This document shows positions 1-9,105 of a DNA stretch of 28,937 bases, in pieces. The position numbers were made by a program, and so were the translations under genes. The notes below the pieces were generated by a model. The model was not told the DNA's origin. It saw only the letters and a program-made list of their open reading frames with translations, and made no database searches. This stretch comes from Amoebophrya sp. AT5.2 (lineage: Eukaryota; Sar; Dinophyceae; Syndiniales; Amoebophryaceae). How positions within the stretch are numbered: position 1 is the first letter of the stretch; each line of letters opens with the position of its first letter. Location: NCBI GenBank assembly GCA_005223375.1, contig RXOD01004098.1, positions 1 through 28,937 of the forward strand, in the 5' to 3' direction.

Positions 1-318
1 CGATTTGGGTAGTGCCGTGCTCCGTCTGGGGCCGCTCGCAGTCTTTTGTAAGAACTAGATCATCAACCTTAATTACTTAAATTATTCGGGTGACGTGGGT
101 GTGTCTGAGAAAGAACGTCAAGAAGAACGTAGAAGCGTTAACTTAATTATAAACTAAAAGCTCATATTATTCTGTGGAAGTTTTGTTCGAACCGAGCGAA
201 ATTCTCTGCGGCTTTTGACAAGAAAGGATCCGTTGAAGTGGCGGACCACTAGCTTCACGAAACAAGGAAATATCGTGTTCCGCGCAGAAAGCGGTCTTCC
301 TCCTCTCGCAGCACGACG
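1..318. other. Upstream flank of the first gene
   Basis: This stretch is AT-rich up to about 250 and holds no supportable gene. An in-frame stop (TAG at 250-252) closes the reading frame of the downstream gene, so that gene cannot begin further upstream without an intron. I see no TATA-like or other promoter motif I would defend. Confidence 0.5.
292..318 (+). promoter_or_regulatory. Candidate spliced-leader (trans-splice) acceptor before the first gene
   Basis: A pyrimidine-rich run (about 294-309) ends in an AG at 310-311, only seven bases before the ATG at 319. In dinoflagellates a spliced leader is joined to mRNAs at such acceptors, usually just upstream of the start codon. The pattern is seen in the sequence; the function is inferred, and depends on the organism being a dinoflagellate relative. 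Confidence 0.3.
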
Positions 319-3300
319 ATGCGTCTCTTGCAGAAGCTGCTTTCCCTTCATGGGGCGATCGTGACGTTCACCGCAGGTCCAGCAGCGGCAGCGCAGGGAG
401 GCCACGTGCTTCGGAGGCCTGCAGCTGCTCCGTCCCGCTGTCCGCCCCCGGTGCAGTACCCTGTTCCTCCGGTCCCGCAGGTCCACTCCCCGGGTGAGCT
501 GCAGGCGCTGGCCTGGAGCGATGCCGACGTGGAGAAGTACCTGGTGCTCCCGCTGCGCGAAATCAACGTCTACACGAGTGAAGCCTACACGAATCCGGAC
601 TCCCCCTACGGCTGGGACACGCACGAGAGGTTCGTCGCGAAGCACTCCCCCAACGACGCTTCGGGTTCTGGGCGCGGAACTGCGCCAGGCGCGAAGGAGC
701 ACGCGCCGATGTCGTCCACTTCCTTCCGCGACTTGTTCTCCGATCGCTTTGTTCCGTCCCTGAAAGCCTATTTCCGTTCCCTGCACGCGCGCGCGCGGAC
801 GTCGCCGCGAACGCGGGCCAGGGGTAAAACGGCAGCCTCCGCTGTACATCCGTCGTTCGTTTCCACCAGGTGGCCCGAAGCGGACGACGCGGCCCTGGTG
901 GGCAGAACTCTCGTGCACCCCGCGGTCCACAGAGCAGTGCACTGCCACGCTCTGGCGCGCCTCGCACTAGATGGCAGGTTGCAGGACATTTTGTGGCTAA
1001 AAACCGAACTGGAAAGTGTAAGCACGGAGCTTGTAGAGGATCACGCAGCTGCTGCGGATGCTGGGGCCGGCGGGGACGAGGAGCAGGATGACGAGCAGAG
1101 AAAGTTGCACCAGGACGACCTGCAACATGTTCCCAGAATCACGCTGGACCTCACGGTCGACCTCCTGGGACTCTGTTTTCGCGGGAAGAGAGCGGAGCAG
1201 GTGGTCATGAGAAGGCCGGCAGCAGCTAGTAGCAAGCCGAGTGGACGACAGGGAGGAGGACGAGGAGGCTGGCGCGGGCCGGAGCTGGAAGACGGCGGGC
1301 AAGCTCCAGTAGCTGCACAAACGGTAGCCGAACAAGCGGACGCAATTCTGCGAAGGATTCGGGCAGCACAGCGTCGTAATCGTATTCAGCGAGGGCAAGG
1401 GCCAATGGGTCCTCTGGGGAGAGGTCTGCGACCAGAAGATGCTGACGAGACCGATTTTGAAAATGGAGAAGAGGACCCCCAAAGAACAAGAGCGTTGACG
1501 TTCACAAATTTGGCGTTGGCCCCCGCGCGGCCAGCGGACCGCTCGTGGCCGTGGCTGAGGCAAGCACTGTGGCACCTGAACGCGCGTTTTTCAAAAGAAA
1601 AAGTTCCTTCTGTTCGCCATGGCGGCGAGTACAACAGTAAAGTACAAGGTGTGGGAGCCACCGTTTCGATCAGAAGCGGCGAACGCGAAAGTGGTACTGA
1701 CCAAAGTTACACTTACCCTTTCCGGATGCGGGGCCGCCTATTCGTGCGGGACCCCCTGACGCAGAGGGATTGGAATGTAACGGACACGGACAAGACGGAA
1801 TATTTCCTCCCCGTGGGTGTGGTGATTACGCGCCACCGCAGTCCGCTGAACTTGCTCCTCGTCAACATGGTTAACGAAATTGACGAGGCGCACCAAGCCG
1901 CGCATCGCAAGACGAAAAACCTAGACACAGTCTCCGGCCTACCAGTCGGCCAACCAGGTTCTTCAGCTCCTCGGCACACGCCGCGTCGTGGTCGTGGTAC
2001 TGAGTCGGCCCGCCCACCCGCTGACGTTTACTCGCACGTGGAACTATCGGTCGCAGTAGAGGAAGTTGGCGAAGTGCGTGACCCGTTGCTGGCCCTGCTT
2101 GAAGCCGTCGGACTCAGGTTTACCGGGAGTGCCCCCGCGGGGGCAGCGCGCGAAGACGACGCGGCCCATAGTGGTGCGGACCCCGTAGTGGAGGAGCAGC
2201 TGGCTCGCCTCCAGACGGCCCTGTTCGCAGAGCGTTTTGACGACGAATGGTGGGGGAAACCGGCCAAGATATTTTGGCCAGCCACTTTGGAGGAGCGCCG
2301 TGGATTCATGGCACAGCCGAATGTGGTTTCGCTTGCCGCTGGGGCTGTCCCGACGTTCCTGCACGCCAGCGATCAACTACAACTTGATGAAGAGCAGTGG
2401 CGGAGGAGATCGTCCGTGGAGTCTGCAGTGACCGGGAACATGACCCTATCGCTTGTCATGATCTACGGCCTAGACCCAAGACTGGCCTCGCCGACACCCC
2501 TCAGCTTCAACGTGCCCGCCTCGGGTATGGATGGAGAAGAAGTGCCCGGACAGCACACAACCGTGCGAAAAACCCGGCCCTATGAATTGATGGAAAGGCT
2601 GGCCGATGGGCAGCGGGGCCTCTGGATGACAGCTAGGACGGACTCTGCGACTCCGAGTACGACTCGTCCTCAGGTGGAGGGCGACGATTCCTCGCAGTTG
2701 CAGCAGCTGGCTGATCATTATCTTTTCAAGGACTCCTTTTGTAGCCAACTCATCGGGAAAATCGCTGCCTTGCGGCTAGTAAAATTGACGGAAACCATGG
2801 AGGAGTTTGAGAGTGCCCCCGATGTTGCGTACTTATCCGACGACGTCGCTTCCGGTTCCGAGGAGAGCGTGTCGAAGGTCGGGCAGGTAGTTCGGAATGG
2901 CTTTCGTGAAGCTGGCGGCGCCCACGACGACGCCCGAATGGTAGCTGCCATGACGGCGTTTCGGCATCTCGAAACGCTAGCGTTGGAAACGGTAGGTGTG
3001 TTCCGGAAGGTCGTCGGCGCCACCCGGGGCGATGTGGCGCGAACTTTGGAGCTTGTTCTTGACAACGTATGGATCCGGTCCCGGAGCAATCTGTACTCCT
3101 TTATTGGTGCCGAAGACTACGGGCACTCCGTGGATCGCAGCATCAAGTTGGACCGGCCGGAATTGCTGGAAAAGACGATCGCGGCTGCCCGAAAACGGTT
3201 TGCGGAATTACCGAGCGAACACGAAGCCACGGGGACCAGTACAACAGAGAACAAGAACGAGATGGCCACGTCGCTGCGCGCGTTGTCGCTTAAGGCCCTC

Positions 3301-6300
3301 TTTGAGCGCGGCCGAAAGCCCAAGCTAGCCCAGATGCTGATGCGGCAATGGCTAGATGAGTTGAGAAGTCAGAGCCCGGCGACAGAAGCAAACGCAGAGG
3401 CAATAGAACAAGAAGAGATACGCGCATACTGGCACTCGTACCCTCTTCGACGTCGAGAGGAGCAGGGAGACGATCGTCAGAATGAGGTCCTAGGTTTGGA
3501 ATGGGGAGATGCAAGGGATCCAGGAAGGCTATCGCCTACAACGGACTTGTTGCAATACTGGGCCACCTCGCACGACCGCGAAATGAACGGAATGCCGGGG
3601 GACGGGTACGGGGATGAGCGCCCACGAGAGCGCTCCTTTCGCTTCTCCGCGAACAGCCCCACATTGGTGAGTCTGCGGCGCTACGAGACCTTTGTGTTTT
3701 TCGTAGAAAAGGGTAAGCTGCCACTTTGGCAAGCGAGGGTGCACTCAAACGATCGAGATATTACGATCGCTGGTGAGATGTGCCGCTGGATAAAGGAAGA
3801 GGACGAAACAGAAGCGGGGAGAGGACACCACAGGCAGCGCAAGCTGATTTCATTTCTGCCGGCGGGAGAAGACATAGACACTTCTGCGTCGCCTTCCGAC
3901 ATCGGCATGCAGGACGACGTGAGAGATCTTTCCTTCCGCAAGCGCTCGCCCAAGTGCGACTCCCTTCTTGTTTACGCTGCAGTTCACAGCAACAGTCACG
4001 CGGAGGAGTTCTTCGGCCCTGCTGGGGAGGCCGAGACGGCCGAGCAGGCTGGCCATCAGCTGGCGCGGGGGAACCCGTCGTCGCCCTACTTCGACCACGG
4101 GGAGTGGAAAAAGTTGAAAAAGATGCAGTACGAAAGTGCGGCGGTGGCGTATTACTCCCGCCCGTCGCAGGAGCAGATTGCTGGGACGAGCTCGCCGCTC
4201 TACTCCGGCGTGCAGGTTTTACGCGCGGTCGCCGCGGGATCCACTGTTCGTGAAGTCGCGCTTCTGCTCGCGTTTGGCGAAACCCCGCTGACCGAGGAGG
4301 AGGCGGCCGTAGAAGCGCTGCTGCCGGCGTGGGCATCAATTTCGCAGTTGAAGACGAGGAAGGAGCGAGACGAACTGAAGGAAAAAGCGAAAAAGCAGCT
4401 GCGCGAGGCCCGCCGATTGGCGCACTGGAACGCCGCGAACAACCACCTGGGAAACCACGCAGAGATGGCGAATAGGACACTCATCCCGCTCAGCTCGCAC
4501 CTGCTCCGATTGCTGAACATCCTGCCGAAAAACGCGCGCGACCGCACCAGCAGGGAGCTGGAGCAGTCGCGCTACCTGACGGACCTCGAGCTCGAGAGAC
4601 TGCTGCGGGCGTTCCGCGACGAAGTGGAGGAGCAGGGACAAGCGTTTTGGGCCGGGGCGGAGTATTCCATCACTGCGCACATTAAGGACCCGGAGCACGC
4701 ACTTCACGAGTGGCTCTTCTTCAGAGAGGATCGCAAGGACGACGTGGCCAAGCAGTACGACTACATGAAGAAAAACGTGCTAGCTTTTCTCAAGAGCCTT
4801 GTGAACGACGACTTCCAAAGCATCTACGACGAGCGAACCCGAGCCGGACGAAATACTGGTCGTGATGCTGGGGCGGAACAAGATCAAGATAATCCGCTGC
4901 AGCGCGCCGGCAGCCAGCGTTTGGCGGTCCTCCCGGAGCGACCTGGTCGGGGCAACATGCTCAGGAGACTGCGACAGAAGACGAGGACGAACAACCTGTT
5001 GCCCTCGCCGAAAGGGACTGCGACAGAAAGGTCGTCTGCCCTTGTCTCTGAGCTCTTTCCCGGTCCGCTCGAAGCGGACTCGGGCGTCGCAATTCGACGC
5101 ACGCCACGCCGCACTTCCAAGGATGCACGCGTGGAAGCCGAGTTTATCGCACTCTTGTTCGCTTCCAAGGATGCACGCGTGGAAGCCGAGTTTATCGCAC
5201 TCTTGTTCGTCTTGTATACGAAGCAGCGGGAGGACGAGGCTACTACAACGGCCGCCCAAGTTGGCCCAGACGGATTTGCGGCGCTCGTCCGCACTATTTT
5301 GGAGGGCCAAAACGAGTACTGGAATGATCAGGACGACCACGACAAGGGAGTACACGCATCCTGTCGCGACGGCCGCATAGAGCGCCTACAAACTTCGTTA
5401 ATCGGGCGCATCACACCGCCCGACGCCCGCGGAGCGTTGACGACCACGAGCAATGCGGCGGACCAGCTTCTGCACCTCCTCAGCGGATTTTTTTCGAACT
5501 CGCCCACCCTTGCTGGGGCGCGCGAGGGCGACGAGCTGTTGACGTATCCTGCGCTGGAGGGTCACTTTGACGCGTTCCTCCACCCCGACGAGGGGAATGA
5601 AGAGCGGAGCGGGAACTTTGTTCCCCGCGATCTGAGGTACATGACCGAGATGCTGCTCGTGGGCAAGCGTGACGCCCTCGAGCTCAGTCGCGTTCGCGAC
5701 GACTTCTGGAAGATGGGTTTTGAAGAGGACGAAACAGATCTATTAGAGGGCAAGAAAGCGGTGGCCTGGGTTCGCCGCCTTGTCGCGAATCGGTTACTGC
5801 ACGTGCACGCTGATCTCTGGAGCCAGGACAAACTCTTGTTCTCGCGCCTTGCCACCATCGCCGCCGCCAACGAAGAGTTCTCAACCTTAACTAGTACACT
5901 CGCGGTCACGCCGACTGGTGTTGGTCGTGATGCGGCAGTCGACGTGGGAACAAAAGCCTTGGATCGACATCCGAAATTATCGGATGAATCGAAGCGGAAG
6001 AAGGCTCTTGCGGCAGAAAGCTACCTCTTCCTGATCGACCACCAGACGCCATCGCGCAACCAGATACAGATTGTCAAGAGGGATGAAAATGACCCAGGGC
6101 AACGCGACGACGACGGGGATGAAGATGCAGATAGCGGAAACGAGGATGAAGATCACGAGGCCGGGGTCGCGGAGGAGGGCGAACATGATCAGCTAGAGGT
6201 CCCCACCTTCGGTCAGCCGAGAGAAGAACGAGAAGCGGCACCAGCGCCGGAGTCGGAGAACGCCGCCGACCAGGAAACGAAGTTAGCACGCGAGCAGGGA

Positions 6301-6459
6301 GTGTCAACGAAGCACGACCGCTTACAGGTGGAGCAAAAACTGAGGCGCTTCCTGCGACTGGTGAACAGCATCGTAAATATGATCGTTTCGGACAGCGCCC
6401 GCCTCAACGACTGGATCGACGAGATGAAGGTACAACTACAACGGCCGCACTTCCTGTGA
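319..6459 (+). CDS. Unrecognised 2046-residue protein with probable signal peptide
   Basis: An uninterrupted reading frame of 2046 codons starts at the first ATG after an in-frame stop at 250-252. I do not recognise the family. The N-terminus has basic residues, a hydrophobic stretch (about residues 8-27) and an AAAA-Q cleavage-like site, so entry into the secretory pathway is plausible. The rest is highly charged and I see no transmembrane segment. Residues about 1599-1630 are an exact duplication of a 16-residue unit. A charged helical stretch with coiled-coil character lies around residues 1345-1375, and a very acidic Asp/Glu-rich region around 1925-1965 precedes a helical C-terminus. The frame is GC-rich and open throughout, while its neighbours have introns. 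An AATAAA lies at 6496-6501, 37 bases after the stop, but its meaning in this organism is unclear. It could be a lineage-specific secreted or compartment protein; no function is assigned. Confidence 0.85.
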   Translation: MRLLQKLLSLHGAIVTFTAGPAAAAQGGHVLRRPAAAPSRCPPPVQYPVPPVPQVHSPGELQALAWSDADVEKYLVLPLREINVYTSEAYTNPDSPYGWDTHERFVAKHSPNDASGSGRGTAPGAKEHAPMSSTSFRDLFSDRFVPSLKAYFRSLHARARTSPRTRARGKTAASAVHPSFVSTRWPEADDAALVGRTLVHPAVHRAVHCHALARLALDGRLQDILWLKTELESVSTELVEDHAAAADAGAGGDEEQDDEQRKLHQDDLQHVPRITLDLTVDLLGLCFRGKRAEQVVMRRPAAASSKPSGRQGGGRGGWRGPELEDGGQAPVAAQTVAEQADAILRRIRAAQRRNRIQRGQGPMGPLGRGLRPEDADETDFENGEEDPQRTRALTFTNLALAPARPADRSWPWLRQALWHLNARFSKEKVPSVRHGGEYNSKVQGVGATVSIRSGERESGTDQSYTYPFRMRGRLFVRDPLTQRDWNVTDTDKTEYFLPVGVVITRHRSPLNLLLVNMVNEIDEAHQAAHRKTKNLDTVSGLPVGQPGSSAPRHTPRRGRGTESARPPADVYSHVELSVAVEEVGEVRDPLLALLEAVGLRFTGSAPAGAAREDDAAHSGADPVVEEQLARLQTALFAERFDDEWWGKPAKIFWPATLEERRGFMAQPNVVSLAAGAVPTFLHASDQLQLDEEQWRRRSSVESAVTGNMTLSLVMIYGLDPRLASPTPLSFNVPASGMDGEEVPGQHTTVRKTRPYELMERLADGQRGLWMTARTDSATPSTTRPQVEGDDSSQLQQLADHYLFKDSFCSQLIGKIAALRLVKLTETMEEFESAPDVAYLSDDVASGSEESVSKVGQVVRNGFREAGGAHDDARMVAAMTAFRHLETLALETVGVFRKVVGATRGDVARTLELVLDNVWIRSRSNLYSFIGAEDYGHSVDRSIKLDRPELLEKTIAAARKRFAELPSEHEATGTSTTENKNEMATSLRALSLKALFERGRKPKLAQMLMRQWLDELRSQSPATEANAEAIEQEEIRAYWHSYPLRRREEQGDDRQNEVLGLEWGDARDPGRLSPTTDLLQYWATSHDREMNGMPGDGYGDERPRERSFRFSANSPTLVSLRRYETFVFFVEKGKLPLWQARVHSNDRDITIAGEMCRWIKEEDETEAGRGHHRQRKLISFLPAGEDIDTSASPSDIGMQDDVRDLSFRKRSPKCDSLLVYAAVHSNSHAEEFFGPAGEAETAEQAGHQLARGNPSSPYFDHGEWKKLKKMQYESAAVAYYSRPSQEQIAGTSSPLYSGVQVLRAVAAGSTVREVALLLAFGETPLTEEEAAVEALLPAWASISQLKTRKERDELKEKAKKQLREARRLAHWNAANNHLGNHAEMANRTLIPLSSHLLRLLNILPKNARDRTSRELEQSRYLTDLELERLLRAFRDEVEEQGQAFWAGAEYSITAHIKDPEHALHEWLFFREDRKDDVAKQYDYMKKNVLAFLKSLVNDDFQSIYDERTRAGRNTGRDAGAEQDQDNPLQRAGSQRLAVLPERPGRGNMLRRLRQKTRTNNLLPSPKGTATERSSALVSELFPGPLEADSGVAIRRTPRRTSKDARVEAEFIALLFASKDARVEAEFIALLFVLYTKQREDEATTTAAQVGPDGFAALVRTILEGQNEYWNDQDDHDKGVHASCRDGRIERLQTSLIGRITPPDARGALTTTSNAADQLLHLLSGFFSNSPTLAGAREGDELLTYPALEGHFDAFLHPDEGNEERSGNFVPRDLRYMTEMLLVGKRDALELSRVRDDFWKMGFEEDETDLLEGKKAVAWVRRLVANRLLHVHADLWSQDKLLFSRLATIAAANEEFSTLTSTLAVTPTGVGRDAAVDVGTKALDRHPKLSDESKRKKALAAESYLFLIDHQTPSRNQIQIVKRDENDPGQRDDDGDEDADSGNEDEDHEAGVAEEGEHDQLEVPTFGQPREEREAAPAPESENAADQETKLAREQGVSTKHDRLQVEQKLRRFLRLVNSIVNMIVSDSARLNDWIDEMKVQLQRPHFL
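5114..5209 (+). repeat. Exact in-frame tandem duplication, 2 x 48 bp
   Basis: Bases 5114-5161 are repeated identically at 5162-5209. The unit is 48 bases (16 codons), so the frame is kept and the peptide unit containing SKDARVEAEFIALLF appears twice. Absence of any difference between the copies, even at third positions, points to a very recent event or to an assembly artefact. Confidence 0.95.
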
Positions 6460-6597
6460 AGATTTGAATTCCTGACTCTCTATACTACTGAAAAGAATAA
6501 AAGAAGATTGAAGTAGATCATAAATTTTGCGTCGAATTAATAGTACCGTCCCGGTCCCCGAGGTTTGACGAGGTGGTTCCGTTCGCAAAAATGATAT

Positions 6598-6661
6598 ATG
6601 AATTCAATTGATAGAGGCAACACTGCCGCAAGATTAACATCATCATGAATTCAATTGATAG
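6598..6661. repeat. 17-bp direct repeat pair
   Basis: The word ATGAATTCAATTGATAG occurs at 6598-6614 and again, identically, at 6645-6661, 47 bases apart. The core includes overlapping EcoRI-like and MfeI-like palindromes. Thirty bases lie between the copies, which is too short for a typical mobile element. Confidence 0.9.
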
Positions 6662-7675
6662 ATTGTAGTACTTATAACCTCGATGAAATATGTCAACATA
6701 TAGACCAAATGCAAACTAATCGATTGATCTCTTGCGTGAGGTACCCTCAGATTGTCGAACATAAAATTTTTCACCTCCACCTCCACTTGCAGACGACAAA
6801 CCCACACTCACTCCACAGACGCGGCCGGAGCAGGAGCAGGAGATAAAGCATGTAGCGAAACAAACTGCTTTCTTCGTTGGGACGTCTAAGCAGGAGTCGG
6901 CGTCTGAGTCCAAAAACCCGGCAACCGGGTCTGGGTCATGATGATGTTAGTTGAAGATGTGTGAAAAGTTCATGACGTGCACCCACCCAAATTAATTAAA
7001 TGTAAAAGTAGAAGTAGTAGTTGTAGTATATTCAGGATCAGGAGATCGTTGCAAAACCAATCAGGTTTAAAAACAGCATTGATTCATCAGGTCCTCTAGG
7101 CTAGTGCCTCATCTTCAACATCATCATCATCCCGCCCTGTGCTCTGCATAAAGTAGAAAACTGTTGGATTTTCTTGTTTTTGGTCAAACTGCTGCTCAAA
7201 ATATGGTAAAAATTGAGTTTTGGGCTAGTCAGAGTGAAAGTCAAATTAGTCAGAGTCACAGTCACTCAGACACACAGTGACACACCAGGTGCTGCATAGC
7301 CCATAGGAGAGCACCGAGGGCAGCAGCGCTACCCTTGCAGCACCCATGGAAGGGTGACCGCGCACATGGCCAGCAGCACCTCCTTTACTGTACAGTTTGA
7401 ATTTGTTTCAACCGAATTCCGTTAGAGGCAGCTCAAACAAAACGAAAACAGCTTTTCAACTTTCGAAGTGGAGAAGAAAACCAAAAGCCACTTGAAGATG
7501 GAATACTTGTTCGTGTTCAAGCAGCACTGTAGCGATGTCCCAGGACGACGACGAGTAGAAGAAATAGAATGAACCAATGAATCGGTTGATTTTCGGAATC
7601 AATTGCTCGCTGTGTGAGTGTCCTGCTCCTTTTCACGTCATGTCGCCTTGGTGGGGGACGCAGTACAGTCACACG

Positions 7676-7692
7676 TCTCTCTCTCTCTCTCT
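7676..7692. repeat. CT dinucleotide microsatellite
   Basis: A 17-base uninterrupted TC/CT run in the spacer. It is low-complexity DNA and no function is inferred. Confidence 0.9.
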
Positions 7693-8121
7693 GTCCTGTT
7701 CTCTGCATGATTTGTCGTCGTGTCTACTGGCCCATTCTGCCTCGCAGTACGTGCAGGAAGCCGCTTGTTCGGAAAGATTTACACTTTTTCTCTCGTTGAT
7801 TTCTATGGCAGATGTTCCAGCGGATATCCCAGCCCGGTTGAAATTGATAAGTGAATCTGAGTGAAGATGAAGGGAAAAGAAAAGTACCTAGACGAAGCCG
7901 CCCCCCGATGCCCGATCCCGACGAATATTAAAGTGCGCCAAGATCAAGAAGAACAAGAAACAAGTAGTACGTCCTCCCTGAAGCATTTCCATCGAATATA
8001 TGTCGTGTAACCAGCATCATCAAATAACAAGAATGTCGACGGGCGGGGAGAGACGAGGCGCAATCACCTAAAAAAATCGAAAATGATTTGGGCCCTGACG
8101 AGATTCCCAAATCGTTGCTGC

Positions 8122-8133
8122 TCCGTAGCCATT
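8122..8133 (+). other. 12-base match to the start of the dinoflagellate spliced leader
   Basis: TCCGTAGCCATT equals the first 12 positions of the conserved dinoflagellate spliced leader as I remember it (D-CCGTAGCCATTTTGGCTCAAG). The following bases (CCAGAGCTG) do not match the rest of the leader, and no GT donor follows at the expected place. It may be a decayed leader relic or chance. Confidence 0.2.
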
Positions 8134-9105
8134 CCAGAGCTGCCGGACGAGTCGTCCAGTAGAACACAACGGTCCCCACGTATGATTGGAAATGGGAGTG
8201 GAGTGCTGCCTGTTTTTGCAAAGAAATCTCAAACTACTTGCACTTCTCTCGGTACTCGGACAAAAGCAAACGCAATCGCGGCGATCAAAGCAAGAAAAAA
8301 AAAATAGGTGTCGAATCGCCGAAAAGAAGTTCGCGCTTCTTGATGGTCATCTTCAGTATCAGTTTCGTAGCGCGTTTTGTTCGTTCCGAGTCGCGCTCGC
8401 CTGACGCTCACAATTTTGCGTTTGACTTACCCACTCCGTCCCGTCGGCGTCGTCCGCCTGAAATTGAAGAAGTGGCAAAACGTGTGGTCGTGCACCTGAA
8501 GATTCAGATCAGTGGCCCCTCTCTCGTGTGTACAGCTCGCTAAAGATCACTTTCACGACATCGTGACGATCCTCTTTGCGATTCAACCTGGTAGGCACAG
8601 GCACTACATCTTCAACTTCAACTTAGTAGCCGCTTACACAATGGGAATGCTGGCAATTGGCAGCTAGTAGTCACTTGCTAGTAGCTACACTAGTAAAAGT
8701 ACAACATGGGCATCATGTCCGAAGATGAAACAATTCCCAAAAAAAAAAAATCGTTGCCAGCCGTGAGGTTAGAGTCAAATGGAAGCGACGACCTTCTGAT
8801 CCTGGGTCTGTGGCGACGTGTATTAAGGGAAGATAAAGATAGAAAGTTGTTTTATTACATTTTTCTGCACAGTAAAGTTGGTTCTTCGTACCAGCTTTTC
8901 TTCGCAGACTTTCTTTAGGTAATTGATTCAAAAGCATGTATTAAGGAAGTACTTTTGCCCTCGACCTCGTGCTGCTGCTGCACGACCCTCGCGAGGAGGA
9001 GGTGCGCGCTCCCGCAGCACAGCGATCAAGCGCATACTCGTCGTCTGGCAGAACTCACTCCGGCTACATACTTCGTTTTAACCCCCGAGCCGAGCGACCA
9101 GTATC

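Larger units (their letters stand above)
6460..9105. other. AT-rich intergenic spacer without a convincing gene
   Basis: About 2.6 kb separates the stop of the first gene from the CNOT1 start. Open frames here are all below about 100 codons, have no recognisable motif, and composition is AT-rich with simple-sequence runs, unlike the GC-rich genes on both sides. The spacer contains a 17-bp direct repeat (6598 and 6645), a CT microsatellite (7676-7692) and a 12-base match to the dinoflagellate spliced leader (8122-8133). Bases 7286-7382 hold several AGGTGCTGC/GCAGCACCT-type complementary words that could fold, but match no RNA family I know. The promoter of CNOT1 should lie toward the right end; no motif is evident. 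Confidence 0.6.

Noticed and set aside
3761..4480. 239-residue minus-strand open frame inside the first gene
   Set aside because: Composition is Ser/Arg/Pro-rich and motif-free; it mirrors the codon pattern of the sense frame.
7286..7382. Possible structured RNA from repeated AGGTGCTGC/GCAGCACCT words
   Set aside because: The complementary words are short and compete with each other; no match to tRNA, 5S, SRP or spliceosomal RNA signatures.
7577..7864. 95-residue + strand open frame in the spacer
   Set aside because: It runs through a CT microsatellite, which supplies its Ser/Leu repeat, and has no recognisable feature.
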